Shown: in pieces, positions 17,892 through 26,759 of the stretch | How the letters are laid out: the number at the start of each line of letters is the position of its first letter | Position numbering within the stretch: the stretch's first letter is position 1 | Position numbers and translations under genes: made by a program | DNA from: Rhizobium etli CFN 42 | Lineage (GTDB): Bacteria; Pseudomonadota; Alphaproteobacteria; Rhizobiales; Rhizobiaceae | Length of the DNA stretch: 64,000 bases | Reading direction: 5' to 3' | Assembly (NCBI RefSeq): GCF_000092045.1 | Contig: NC_007765.1 | Coordinates: forward strand, 372,001 to 436,000 | Notes under the pieces: generated by a model | Database searches by the model: none | Seen by the model: the letters and a program-made list of their open reading frames with translations, nothing else | What the model was told of the DNA's origin: nothing

Positions 17892-19548
17892 CCCCGCTGA
17901 AAGCGCTCACATGTGCCTTTGACAGAATAACAAGCTTGTCCGGTTTGACGTTGCGATAGTTGCGTCGCGTGCCGCAGACGGCTCCTCCGTCAGCAAAAAT
18001 CTCTAAAATGCCCTTGTCGTGGATGATTCTCAGATCCGTCGCATCGGCAATCACCGCGGCGTAACGGATGGATCCGTCGTCTTGCGGGAGCTGCACGGAG
18101 ATACTTTGACCTTCCACCACGATGGAAAATGACATTTGTCCAGCTTCGGTCGCGGTGATCCTTGTTCCGTCGAGCATCCCGTTCAGCCGGATATCGATTG
18201 ATGTCTCGTCCAGAACATATCTGCCGGGCTCTGCGGAAGACAGAGGCGCGTGAGTGAGGGCCTCCTCCACTTCGTCAGCGGGTCTCATACATATCCTGTT
18301 GCGCGCATCCAGCGATAGCTGGCGGGGTAAGGACAACTCGCCGGAATACGGCGATCCGGCAGGCTTGCGGAACTCCCAATTGAAGAGCCACGCAAAGGCA
18401 ATCTGCCTGCCACCTGTCGCGAAGCTCTGCATCGCATAAAAGTCGCTGCCGAAATCGAGGAGTTGCAGGGCATCGGAGTCCGGAATGAAGCGGTCATCGA
18501 CGAAATCTCCGACGAGCCCATAGAGCAGGTTGTGTCGCCCGCTGTCAGGGTCACAGTGTCCGACAAGTCCCATGATCAGCACCCATTTGCCGTCGAGGGG
18601 AAAAAAGTCGGGGCATTCAACTGCTCTGGCGCCCTGCTCGCGGAAGAAGGGTGGTGCACGGTACAGCGGTTCCAGGTATTTCCACTCAAGCAGATCCTCC
18701 GAACCGTAAAGCAAGACTGCCGGGTCGCCATGAATAGAAGCGCCGAGCACCATGCGATAAGCGCAGGAGGCTTCATCCCACCACACCTTTGGATCGCGGA
18801 AATCGTGCTCAACGCCTTCGGGGCGCTGCTCGAGCACGGTCGAGATGCTCTCCGCCTTGATCATCCGACGGTCCGGCCGGGCAATCTTCTGTATTTCTCG
18901 GTAGCCTTTGAAAAGGTCATAGGCAGGCAGGCGTTCCGTATAGAAGAACATCAGGCTGCCATCCCTGTCCTGAAATGCATTGCCGGAGAATGCGCCTCCG
19001 GTTGCACCGAGACGCCAGAGGTTCTGCTCCGGATGGAGAAAAACCGGCATGTGTGTCCAGGTGAACAGGTCAGGGCTGGTAGCATGGCCCCAGTGCATTG
19101 GCCCCCAGTCGCCGCCGCATGGATGGAATTGATAAAACAGGTGCCAGCAATCGCCGATCCTGCAGAGACCCACGGGATCGTTCATCCAGTTGCGACAAGG
19201 AGAAAAATGAATTCGAGGCCGCTGAGAATCGCTTCGCAACCATGTGTCAATTTCCTTTCCTGCGCGAATTGGAATTTCATCCGTGCTGAATTCCCATAAC
19301 TTTATGCCGGCCTCCGCAACAGTTGCCGGATCGTAGGAGTAAGCCCAAAGGAATGCTTCCGGGCGATCCCATTCAACGACGACGCTGCCGGCCTCGCGGT
19401 GGTGGTAGGAATAGTATGATGGATGAGCTTCGAAAGCGGGCACATGCCAGAGGGTCTCATCTTGTTGTGAAATGGTGACCGCCCCAGGGCCGACTGCCCA
19501 GAATTCCAAACGCTCGCCCGAAGCAAAAGAGACAGTCGCTTTAGCCAT
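17887..19548 (-). CDS. Glycoside hydrolase family 32, cytoplasmic beta-fructosidase
   Basis: Hydrolyses beta-fructosyl linkages (sucrose, levan/inulin oligomers). From ATG 19548 it is 553 aa. It has the three GH32 motifs: WMNDP with nucleophile D124, FRDPKV (R251-D252) and AVECPDFF with acid/base E311. About 100 extra residues precede the propeller, and a C-terminal beta-sandwich follows. There is no signal peptide, so it acts in the cytoplasm on imported sugar. A TTG at 19593 would add 15 residues; neither start has a clear ribosome site. It is last in a six-gene minus-strand operon and probably splits inulobiose or fructo-oligosaccharides to fructose. Confidence 0.92.
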   Translation of the reverse strand: MAKATVSFASGERLEFWAVGPGAVTISQQDETLWHVPAFEAHPSYYSYHHREAGSVVVEWDRPEAFLWAYSYDPATVAEAGIKLWEFSTDEIPIRAGKEIDTWLRSDSQRPRIHFSPCRNWMNDPVGLCRIGDCWHLFYQFHPCGGDWGPMHWGHATSPDLFTWTHMPVFLHPEQNLWRLGATGGAFSGNAFQDRDGSLMFFYTERLPAYDLFKGYREIQKIARPDRRMIKAESISTVLEQRPEGVEHDFRDPKVWWDEASCAYRMVLGASIHGDPAVLLYGSEDLLEWKYLEPLYRAPPFFREQGARAVECPDFFPLDGKWVLIMGLVGHCDPDSGRHNLLYGLVGDFVDDRFIPDSDALQLLDFGSDFYAMQSFATGGRQIAFAWLFNWEFRKPAGSPYSGELSLPRQLSLDARNRICMRPADEVEEALTHAPLSSAEPGRYVLDETSIDIRLNGMLDGTRITATEAGQMSFSIVVEGQSISVQLPQDDGSIRYAAVIADATDLRIIHDKGILEIFADGGAVCGTRRNYRNVKPDKLVILSKAHVSAFSGE

Positions 19549-19656
19549 TTGGAGACGCAATCTGTGAAACGGCCGGTCCGAAGACTGGCCCAAGTTATTC
19601 TCGGGAAGAGGACCTGTGGTCCCACACCGGCGGGAGAGGCCTGGCGGCTGCGGGTT

Positions 19657-21018
19657 CTATTGCCCAAGAACCGGAGTGCCCCTGAATGCATTTACCGTTC
19701 TGTTCATCACAACTTGTTCGTCATTTCCGGAGTCCAGGACTGTATTCCGTACGGATTCCTTCTGCACCAGCACAGTTGTTACGTCTAGTAATGTCGAATT
19801 CCCGGTCGAAAGCAACGCGCTCACCTGTGTTGAAAAGCAGGCGCTGTTTGGCGCATCGCTCTTGTCCTTTTGAGATATTTCGGTTGCAGCCACAATGTGG
19901 TTGCTGGCTATGTAGTTGCCACTACCGGAAACTACATTGATTATGACAGGCTTTGCTGCGGGAGGCCGAATATATCGAGCATCTATTATTTCCGATATAT
20001 GGTTCGCGATCAGCGAATTGTTGCTTCCGTCAATCTGCAAAAGTCCGAACAGATCATCCAGGCCATTGTCGTACTTCTGCATCGGCGTCCATGGCTCGCG
20101 ATCTCGCAGAAAGTGATTTGAGGAGACCAGATTCTCGCAGCAGTTGGCAGCAAAAACCAACATCCCTGGATAAAAGGAATGGAACCTGTTTCCTGTCACC
20201 GAGGAACGCACCACGCCGGAGAAATGGATACTGCTCGCTCCTCGAGGAAATACGTTGTTTGAGGATACAAGAATGCCCGCGTAATTCTCAGCGTAGATAG
20301 AGTACCCTCTATATCCGGCGCCGACAAAATTATTTGCTATTCTTGAGGCCTGCCCCATACCTTTCAGTTCGATACAGTTGCCGCACTCTGCGATGAAATT
20401 GTTATCTATCGCGAGCGCGTCTCCATCATGAACGATAACTCCGTGCTCCAGGTAGACAAGACCCATCCCCGTTATTCGGAAGGAGTCATTGGCGCTGCCC
20501 ACGTAAATTCCCGTTTTGCCGTTCCTGTATGTATTTTCTGCGTCGTTTTGCCCCGAACCATCGTCGGTGAAATGCAAGCCATCGATGCAAAAGTCAGCAA
20601 ATTCCACAGAGCTTATACGAGGATTTCCGCTGCGCTTGACATAAAACGCGGCACCAGCAGCCTCACCGTCCGCAGCCTCTGGAGACGTGTCCACAAGTAT
20701 ACGACTTCCACCCGGCCACACTTCGTGCCAGTGGGCCAACTCGCTTGCGGGTGTGTTGAAGCGGATGCTTGACGACGTAAAACCATGCCCAGAGCCAACG
20801 ATTTTCAGATAGCTCACGTCTATAACGACTTGAGTGAAAAGACGATAATCGCCTGGCGGTATATAGATAACCGATCCAGGTTTGCCGCCGTCATTTGCAT
20901 CGGCAACGGCTTGCCTGTTTTTAATATCCGCAATGATGTCATTGATGACCGCGCCAATATCCTCGCCAGGATTTCCTGCTGCATATTTCGTGACGTCGTA
21001 ATAATTTTCGCTAACCAT
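19657..21018 (-). CDS. GH91 family protein (inulin fructotransferase / DFA-hydrolase-like)
   Basis: A 453-aa right-handed beta-helix protein. The stretches DIGAVINDIIADIKNRQ (about 20-36), VIYIPPGDYRL and NGKTGIYVGSANDSF...MGLVYLEH are typical of GH91 enzymes. These turn inulin into difructose anhydrides (DFA) or, in the DFA-IIIase subgroup, hydrolyse DFA III to inulobiose. The predicted active-site stretch holds D205, E211 and E217 (DNNFIAECGNCIEL). Secreted transferases have signal peptides; this protein starts MVSENYYDV and has none. With a sugar importer and GH32 in the operon, intracellular DFA hydrolysis is the better guess. AGGAG precedes the ATG. Confidence 0.85.
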   Translation of the reverse strand: MVSENYYDVTKYAAGNPGEDIGAVINDIIADIKNRQAVADANDGGKPGSVIYIPPGDYRLFTQVVIDVSYLKIVGSGHGFTSSSIRFNTPASELAHWHEVWPGGSRILVDTSPEAADGEAAGAAFYVKRSGNPRISSVEFADFCIDGLHFTDDGSGQNDAENTYRNGKTGIYVGSANDSFRITGMGLVYLEHGVIVHDGDALAIDNNFIAECGNCIELKGMGQASRIANNFVGAGYRGYSIYAENYAGILVSSNNVFPRGASSIHFSGVVRSSVTGNRFHSFYPGMLVFAANCCENLVSSNHFLRDREPWTPMQKYDNGLDDLFGLLQIDGSNNSLIANHISEIIDARYIRPPAAKPVIINVVSGSGNYIASNHIVAATEISQKDKSDAPNSACFSTQVSALLSTGNSTLLDVTTVLVQKESVRNTVLDSGNDEQVVMNRTVNAFRGTPVLGQ

Positions 21019-21072
21019 TTGTAATGTCTCCTCGGGCAGCGAAGTTAATCTTGTTTTCTTTTGGCTATGCCA

Positions 21073-22215
21073 TCACCAGATGCTGGTGCGGGTGTCCGGA
21101 TCAAAGAAGTGAAGTTCTTCGGCATCCACAGCAATGCGCGCGATGTCACCTGCTCGCACTGGGCTCTTTGGGGAAAAACGGGCTACAGCAGCTTTTTCGT
21201 CGCCGATGTCGGCGATGGCGTCCGGGTCGCCGGCATCCACCCAAGGTGCATCGATATTCAGATGCACCATGGATTCAGAACCTAGCGCCTCAACAAGAGT
21301 GACCCGGGCCGAGATCTCGGCCGAAGAAGGCCGGATTGCAGCGTCGTTCATGTACTCCGGCCGGATACCGAGGAGGATTTGACGGTTAGACGCACCATTG
21401 AGCGAGGGACGGCATTCGAAAACCCGGTCAGGAATTTCGAAACTGTTGCTGCCCAGGGTCACAGTCCTTCCATTCAAAACGGCCTCGTACAAGTTCATCG
21501 AGGGCGATCCGATAAAGGCCGCAACAAAGACGTTATCAGGGCGACTGTACAGATTTTGCGGTGTGTCGACTTGCTGCAGCACACCGCCTTTCATGACAGC
21601 GACACGGTCACCCATCGTCATTGCCTCGACCTGATCGTGAGTGACGTAGATCGTGGTGACGTTGAGTTTTCTCTGGAGCCTGGCAATCTCGGCGCGCATC
21701 TGCACACGCAGTTTTGCATCGAGATTGGACAGCGGTTCATCCATCAGGAAGGCGGACGGCTGGCGGACGATCGCCCGACCCATGGCGACGCGCTGCCGCT
21801 GGCCACCCGAGAGCAGCGCCGGCTTGCGGTCGAGCAGAGCCGTCAGTTCGAGGACGCGCGCGGCCTCGTCCACGCGTCTGGCAATGTCGGATTTTGGCAA
21901 CCCTGCCATTAGCAGTGGAAAGGCGATGTTTTCGCGCACGGTCTTGTGCGAGTAAAGCGCGTAAGACTGAAAGACCATGGCGATGTCGCGATCCTTGGGA
22001 TCGACATCGTTGACGACCCTGTCCCCAATCCTGAGTTCGCCGCTCGAAATGCTCTCAAGGCCGGCGATCATCCGAAGCGCCGTCGATTTCCCACATCCCG
22101 AGGGACCGACAAACACCATAAACTCACCATCCCTGATGTTGAAATTCAGGTCGTGCAGCGCATGAAAGCTGTTGCCGTAAATCTTGTTGACGTTGCGTAA
22201 TTCTATACCGGCCAT
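21073..22215 (-). CDS. CUT1 sugar ABC transporter ATPase (UgpC/MsmK type)
   Basis: A 380-aa ATPase energising the two permeases upstream. It has Walker [10 protein letters not shown] (about 38-46), Q-loop, signature LSGGQRQR, Walker [13 protein letters not shown], switch His in [11 protein letters not shown], and a C-terminal regulatory OB-fold (TOBE) domain that includes ILLGIRPEYM. It starts 13 bp after the second permease and ends 54 bp before the GH91 gene. Proteins of this class can serve more than one importer. Confidence 0.94.
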   Translation of the reverse strand: MAGIELRNVNKIYGNSFHALHDLNFNIRDGEFMVFVGPSGCGKSTALRMIAGLESISSGELRIGDRVVNDVDPKDRDIAMVFQSYALYSHKTVRENIAFPLLMAGLPKSDIARRVDEAARVLELTALLDRKPALLSGGQRQRVAMGRAIVRQPSAFLMDEPLSNLDAKLRVQMRAEIARLQRKLNVTTIYVTHDQVEAMTMGDRVAVMKGGVLQQVDTPQNLYSRPDNVFVAAFIGSPSMNLYEAVLNGRTVTLGSNSFEIPDRVFECRPSLNGASNRQILLGIRPEYMNDAAIRPSSAEISARVTLVEALGSESMVHLNIDAPWVDAGDPDAIADIGDEKAAVARFSPKSPVRAGDIARIAVDAEELHFFDPDTRTSIW

Positions 22216-22228
22216 ATCTCCGCCTCCC

Positions 22229-23065
22229 TCATCCTTTTACAGCGCCGAAAGTCAGGCCGCCGACGATCTGCTTTTGAAGTGCGAGTGTTACGATGATGAC
22301 GGGCAGTGAATAGAGCACGGCCGCCGCCGTCATCGCTCCCCAGGCCAGGCCATAGACTGAGTTGTATTCAGCAATGACGATCGGTGCCGTTTTGGTCGCC
22401 TCCGACGTCAGCAGTAGTGCGTAGAGGAACTCGTTCCAGCTCGTGATGAAGGTAAAGAGCGCGGTGACCGCGATTCCGCCCGTCATGATCGGAAGAATGA
22501 CTTTCAGAAAGGCCTGGAAACGGGTGCAGCCGTCCATGCGCGCCGCCTCTTCGAGATCCTTCGGAACGCCTTCGAAGAAGGCTGCCATAAGTAGAATCGC
22601 AAGGGGTACCGCGGCTGATGTATGGGCGAGCACCAGACCGGGAACGGTATCCAGCAGACCGAGCGACTTCAGAAGCTGGAACAATGGCACGCCGAGCGAC
22701 ACCGAGGGCACCATGCGCGTGACCAGCGCGAACAGCAGGAACAGGGTAGTGATCCGGCGCCGGTAGTGGGTCGCGACATAAGCGGCGGGAACCGCCACAG
22801 CGAGGGAAAGGATGGTTGTCAGCACCGCCACCGTCAGCGAGCTTGCGAAGGCCCGCGGCAGGGTCGATGATTGCAGGACATCGCGAAAATTCTCGAAAGA
22901 GATGACGACGGGAAAGAAGCGCGGCGGAATCTGCTGGACATCCGCTGCCGGCTTGATCGACGTCATGAGCAGATAGACGTAAGGCAGCGCATAGGACAGG
23001 ACGAGGACGAGGGCGGCGGCATTGATCACGATGCCGTTGAGATGGAGGCGGCGGGCACTAAGCAT
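22229..23065 (-). CDS. Sugar ABC transporter permease, MalG type
   Basis: 278 aa, six transmembrane helices, with the EAA loop DLEEAARMDGCTRFQAFLKVILPIM near residues 170-194 and the C-terminal QKQIVGGLTFGAVKG typical of MalG-like permeases. The first 8 bases overlap the end of the MalF-type permease gene, indicating coupled translation. Confidence 0.93.
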   Translation of the reverse strand: MLSARRLHLNGIVINAAALVLVLSYALPYVYLLMTSIKPAADVQQIPPRFFPVVISFENFRDVLQSSTLPRAFASSLTVAVLTTILSLAVAVPAAYVATHYRRRITTLFLLFALVTRMVPSVSLGVPLFQLLKSLGLLDTVPGLVLAHTSAAVPLAILLMAAFFEGVPKDLEEAARMDGCTRFQAFLKVILPIMTGGIAVTALFTFITSWNEFLYALLLTSEATKTAPIVIAEYNSVYGLAWGAMTAAAVLYSLPVIIVTLALQKQIVGGLTFGAVKG

Positions 23066-23939
23066 GGACCGGCCTCCATATCTTCCAATAGGCAGCGGCG
23101 GCCAGAAGCATCATGACGATCAGAAACAGCGTGCCGGAGGCCGAGGCCTCGCCGAGATCGCCGAAGCGCACCATGCGCTGATAGATGTTCATCGAAAACA
23201 CTTCAGAAGCGTGGTTGGGGCCACCTTGGGTCTGGATCCAGATGAGGTCGAAGGTCTTGGCCGCATCCACCCCACGCACGATGACGACAACGGCGATCAC
23301 CGGGCGCATCAGCGGCAGCGTGACATGCCAGAAGCGCTTGAACGCATTCGCGCCGTCGATTCGCGCCGCCTCCAGCAGGTCTTTGGGAATGTTTGTCAAT
23401 CCGGCATAGGAGACGAGGGCGACAAAGGATGTCGTCAGCCAGATATCGGCAAAAGAGACGGAATAGATGACGATATCTTCGTCGGACAACCAGGCAATCG
23501 CATCGGGATCGCCGATGACGCCCAATTGGACGAGCCCATAATTCAAGATGCCGATGTTCCCGACCAAGAGAAAGCGCCACAAGAGGCCGGCGACAATGGG
23601 CGGCACCATCAATGGCAGCGTAAAGATCGTGCGGTGCCAGCGCGACTGACCGGCGAGCGCCGTGAACAGCAGAGCGGCGCAGAAGCCGAAGGTAAATTCG
23701 AAGAACAGCGCAAAGATCGAGTACTGGATTGTTCTGAATGCGCTTTCCGCGACGCGCTTCGAGGTTAGCGCGTCGATATAGTTCTTGAGCCCGACCCACT
23801 CTCGTATGTGGGGAGTAATGGTGTCGACCTTAAAAAGAGAATCGAACACCAGAAGCCCTACCGGGTATGCGACCAGCAAGCCAAGGATGGCGAGGGCTGG
23901 CGCAAGCATGCACAGCACAAATCGGTCTTCACCCGACAT
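23058..23939 (-). CDS. Sugar ABC transporter permease, MalF type
   Basis: 293 aa with an N-terminal helix followed by the membrane core. The EAA loop is LLEAARIDGANAFKRFWHVTLPLM (about 205-228), and TQGGPNHASE near the C-terminus is a CUT1 hallmark. About 60 bp separate it from the binding-protein gene. With the MalG-type permease it should form the channel of the fructan-locus importer. Confidence 0.93.
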   Translation of the reverse strand: MSGEDRFVLCMLAPALAILGLLVAYPVGLLVFDSLFKVDTITPHIREWVGLKNYIDALTSKRVAESAFRTIQYSIFALFFEFTFGFCAALLFTALAGQSRWHRTIFTLPLMVPPIVAGLLWRFLLVGNIGILNYGLVQLGVIGDPDAIAWLSDEDIVIYSVSFADIWLTTSFVALVSYAGLTNIPKDLLEAARIDGANAFKRFWHVTLPLMRPVIAVVVIVRGVDAAKTFDLIWIQTQGGPNHASEVFSMNIYQRMVRFGDLGEASASGTLFLIVMMLLAAAAYWKIWRPVHA

Positions 23940-23999
23940 GGCGCTCTCCGAAAGCTGATGATGCGAGAAGGACCACCCGTCCTCCTCGCCGCCGAGGGA

Positions 24000-25259
24000 C
24001 TAGTCGAGAATGTCTTCGATCGTTTCCTTGGCGTCCGTCAGGACCTCGCCGACATCCGCTTTGCACGTCAGGGCCTGCTGCACGGCGGGAAGAACCGCTT
24101 CGTCGACAATTTCCTGATATTTTTCGTTCATCGGACGGCCCTGCGTCGCAGGAGCACTCAACGTCTCAAGCAGCGGCGTGAAATGCTCATAACCGGGCTT
24201 GCCGGCATAGCTGTTATAGGCAGACTTCGTCGCAGCCAATCCAAGCGGCGCTTCGATACCCAGGGCATTGTTGGCGATTGCGAAAGCGATGAACTTCTTG
24301 GCCGCGTCCTTATGCTGAGAGGTCGACGGAACGACATTGTACCAAGGACCCGGAATTGCCGCGATCCCTGCATCGCCGGCCAGCATTGGAACGACGCCGA
24401 CCTTTCCGCTGACCTTGGAATCGGCGGGCGTCATCTTGTAGGCGTGCGCCCAGAATTTCATCATCGCTGTCTTGCCTTGATAGAACAGGTTCTGAGCCTC
24501 GCCCCAGCCGATCTCGTTCACGTTTTCGGGCACGGAATGATCGATGCAGTGCGGCGCGATGTAGAATTCGAGCGCCTTCCTATGCGCTTCGTTGTCGATG
24601 ATCACCTTCCCATCCTTGTCGAGGATCACACCTGGGGAGCCCGCCTGAAGCACATGCGCCATCCATTCTTCGGAGAAGCTGCCGATGGTGTCGGTGCCCC
24701 AAAAGTCGGCCTTGCCGTCACCATCTGTATCTCGGGTGAAGAATGTTGCGATGTCGCGCCATTGCTGCCAAGTCTTCGGCGGGGCGAGGGGATAGCCATA
24801 TTTTGCCTGGAACGCTTTCTGTTCCTCTGGTTTGTCGAAGAGGTCCTTGCGATAAAAAACAATTTCGGCATTGGCCCACGCAGGCATGCCGATCAGTTTG
24901 TCACCGATCTTCGCGTCGGCAAGCAAGGCAGGCGGCAGGTCCTCGCGAACTGCTTCGGTGAAAAGCGGCGCGAGGTCTTCGACATGGCTTGCGAATTTCG
25001 CGTTCCACACGACGTCGATCGTTACTACATCGAACGCCGATGAACCGGAGGCGATTTCGGCGGAAAACTTGTCGAAGACGCCCTGATAGGGAACGACGGT
25101 GAAGTTCACCTTGATGCCGGTCTCGGCGGTGAACTTCTCTGCGGCGGCCTTCTGCAGCATTTCGCCGCCGCCTTCCACGAGGATATTGATGGTTTCGGCC
25201 TTGGCGGAGGCCGCAATGCAAACGAGCGCGAGCGCGCTGGCGCCAAGCAGTTTCTTCAT
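24000..25259 (-). CDS. Sugar ABC transporter substrate-binding protein (fructan locus)
   Basis: A periplasmic CUT1 binding protein, 419 aa. ATG 25259 has GGGAGGG just upstream and begins a textbook signal peptide (MKKLLGASALALVCIAASAKA). An in-frame ATG at 25319 would place 20 residues before it and is rejected. Mature motifs include VEGGGEMLQKAAAEKFTAETG and, near the C-terminus, GRPMNEKYQEIVDEA. It is the first gene of the operon ending in GH91 and GH32, so a fructose-containing oligosaccharide or anhydride is the likely ligand (inference). Its promoter overlaps LacI-type operators. Confidence 0.9.
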   Translation of the reverse strand: MKKLLGASALALVCIAASAKAETINILVEGGGEMLQKAAAEKFTAETGIKVNFTVVPYQGVFDKFSAEIASGSSAFDVVTIDVVWNAKFASHVEDLAPLFTEAVREDLPPALLADAKIGDKLIGMPAWANAEIVFYRKDLFDKPEEQKAFQAKYGYPLAPPKTWQQWRDIATFFTRDTDGDGKADFWGTDTIGSFSEEWMAHVLQAGSPGVILDKDGKVIIDNEAHRKALEFYIAPHCIDHSVPENVNEIGWGEAQNLFYQGKTAMMKFWAHAYKMTPADSKVSGKVGVVPMLAGDAGIAAIPGPWYNVVPSTSQHKDAAKKFIAFAIANNALGIEAPLGLAATKSAYNSYAGKPGYEHFTPLLETLSAPATQGRPMNEKYQEIVDEAVLPAVQQALTCKADVGEVLTDAKETIEDILD

Positions 25260-25314
25260 GAATCCCTCCCTTGTTCCGCCGGAGGCGCTTGCCTCAGGCT
25301 GTTCCAGTGTGGGG

Positions 25315-25387
25315 ACCATAGGCGCGCTATGACGACGTTGTCAATTACGATTGTCGACGTTGTCAGAAAAATATGTCGACGTTGTCA
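25315..25387. promoter_or_regulatory. Divergent control region with three LacI-type operators
   Basis: Three near-identical 14-mers centred on ACGT lie at 25330-25343 (TGACGACGTTGTCA), 25352-25365 and 25374-25387 (both TGTCGACGTTGTCA), exactly 22 bp apart. The first is palindromic at 12 of 14 positions. On the minus strand TTGACA (25344-25339) and TATGGT (25320-25315), 18 bp apart, form a likely promoter of the importer operon, and its -35 overlaps the first site. The LacI gene diverges from the same region, so repression of both sides is expected. Confidence 0.75.
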
Positions 25388-25431
25388 TGGGTGTGGTTTA
25401 CAACGGACCCGCATCAGGAGAATTGGCGGAC

Positions 25432-26457
25432 ATGGTGAGCATCGTCAGCGTCGCAAAAGCGGCCGGGGTTTCGAATAAAACAGTCTCTCGGGTCATCAAT
25501 GGCGAGCCCTACGTGACTGAGGAAACCCGGGAGAGGGTGGAAAAGGCCATTCGGGATCTCGGCTATATCCCAAATATGGCGGCGCGCCTCATACGATCCA
25601 GCCGTTCCAACACCTTTGGGATTATCACCGATTATGTTTCCACGACGCCTTATTCGGTCGATATTGTCCGCGGAATTCAGGACTGGGCCAATGCGAATGG
25701 GAAAACCATCCTGATAGCCAACACCGGTGGTTCTTCCGAGCGAGAAGTGGAAATCTGGAAAATGTTCCAGTCCCATCGCATTGATGGAGTCTTATATGTA
25801 ACCATGTACCGCCGCATTGTGGATCCGGAGTCCGGCGATGTCAGCATTCCGACAGTGATGATAAATTGTCGGCCGCAAACAAGGGAGCTCCTGCCGTCTA
25901 TCGAGCCCGATGATTATCAGGGGGCGCGAGATCTCACCCGTTACCTGCTTGAACGGGGTCATCGCAGAATCGGTTACATCCGGCTCAATCCGATCCTATT
26001 GGGAGCCGAACTGCGCCTGGATGCGTTTCGTCGAACGACAAGCGAATTCGGTCTCACAGAGAACGACCTCTCTATCAGCCTTGGGATGGATGGGCCTGTG
26101 GGGGCAGAGAACAACTACGTCTTCGCGGCAGCGACCGAAATGCTCAAACAAGACGACCGTCCGACCGCGATCATGAGCGGCAACGACGAAATGGCAATTC
26201 AAATCTACATTGCCGCCATGGCACTGGGATTGCGGATTCCACAAGACGTCAGCATCGTCGGCTTTGACGATTTTCGAACAGTCACCATGGCGCTGAAGCC
26301 GGAGCTAACCACAGCGGCGTTACCATATTACGATCTCGGCCGAGAGGGTGCGAAGTGGCTGAACGATTTGATAGCGGGCGAGAAGATTTATCCGGGCAGT
26401 CGGGTTGTCTCTTGCAAGCTGGTTGAACGTAGCTCTGCCGCCTTTGGCCCTCATTAG
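25432..26457 (+). CDS. LacI-family transcriptional regulator of the fructan locus
   Basis: A 341-aa regulator. It has an N-terminal LacI helix-turn-helix and hinge (SVAKAAGVSNKTVSRVINGE, about 4-23) and a periplasmic-binding-like effector domain ending VSIVGFDDFR...LTTAALPYYDLGREG. ATG 25432 with AGGAG upstream is preferred over a TTG at 25351, which would sit inside the operators. It is divergent from the importer operon. The three 22-bp-spaced palindromes are probably its sites, and the inducer is likely the imported sugar or fructose (inference). Confidence 0.92.
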   Translation: MVSIVSVAKAAGVSNKTVSRVINGEPYVTEETRERVEKAIRDLGYIPNMAARLIRSSRSNTFGIITDYVSTTPYSVDIVRGIQDWANANGKTILIANTGGSSEREVEIWKMFQSHRIDGVLYVTMYRRIVDPESGDVSIPTVMINCRPQTRELLPSIEPDDYQGARDLTRYLLERGHRRIGYIRLNPILLGAELRLDAFRRTTSEFGLTENDLSISLGMDGPVGAENNYVFAAATEMLKQDDRPTAIMSGNDEMAIQIYIAAMALGLRIPQDVSIVGFDDFRTVTMALKPELTTAALPYYDLGREGAKWLNDLIAGEKIYPGSRVVSCKLVERSSAAFGPH

Positions 26458-26510
26458 GCGTCGAGAATCTACTGCCTGCCTCGCATGATCACGTCTGGTT
26501 TGAGCGCTGC

Positions 26511-26600
26511 CTTCGACAAAACCTCGATCCGCTGCAGATCGCGCTCGCTCATCGCAATCACAATCCCATCTGCAATCTCCGCCGTCAAAGACGGGGAGAG
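26511..26600 (-). mobile_element. Remnant of an ISNCY-type transposase N-terminus
   Basis: On the minus strand this stretch reads ...IVIAMSERDLQRIEVLSK, which resembles the start of ISNCY-family transposases (MSERELQRIEVLSK). The similarity then stops and the frame ends 18 codons further on at about 26457-26475. No transposase body or terminal repeats remain. It fills the roughly 300-bp gap between the convergent LacI and AraC genes. The call rests on a short remembered motif. Confidence 0.42.
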
Positions 26601-26759
26601 AGTGACATTCTTACTTTGCAGAAACAGGACACTTCAACTTTGCGGCAGGCGAATCTGGCGTAATCTGTCTTATGGAACTTGAAAGCGCAAGGCAAACGCT
26701 GCTGCCTAATCGCTTTGAAAATACGCAGCAATATCAATTGCTTTCGGCGCGTTCCCAAA

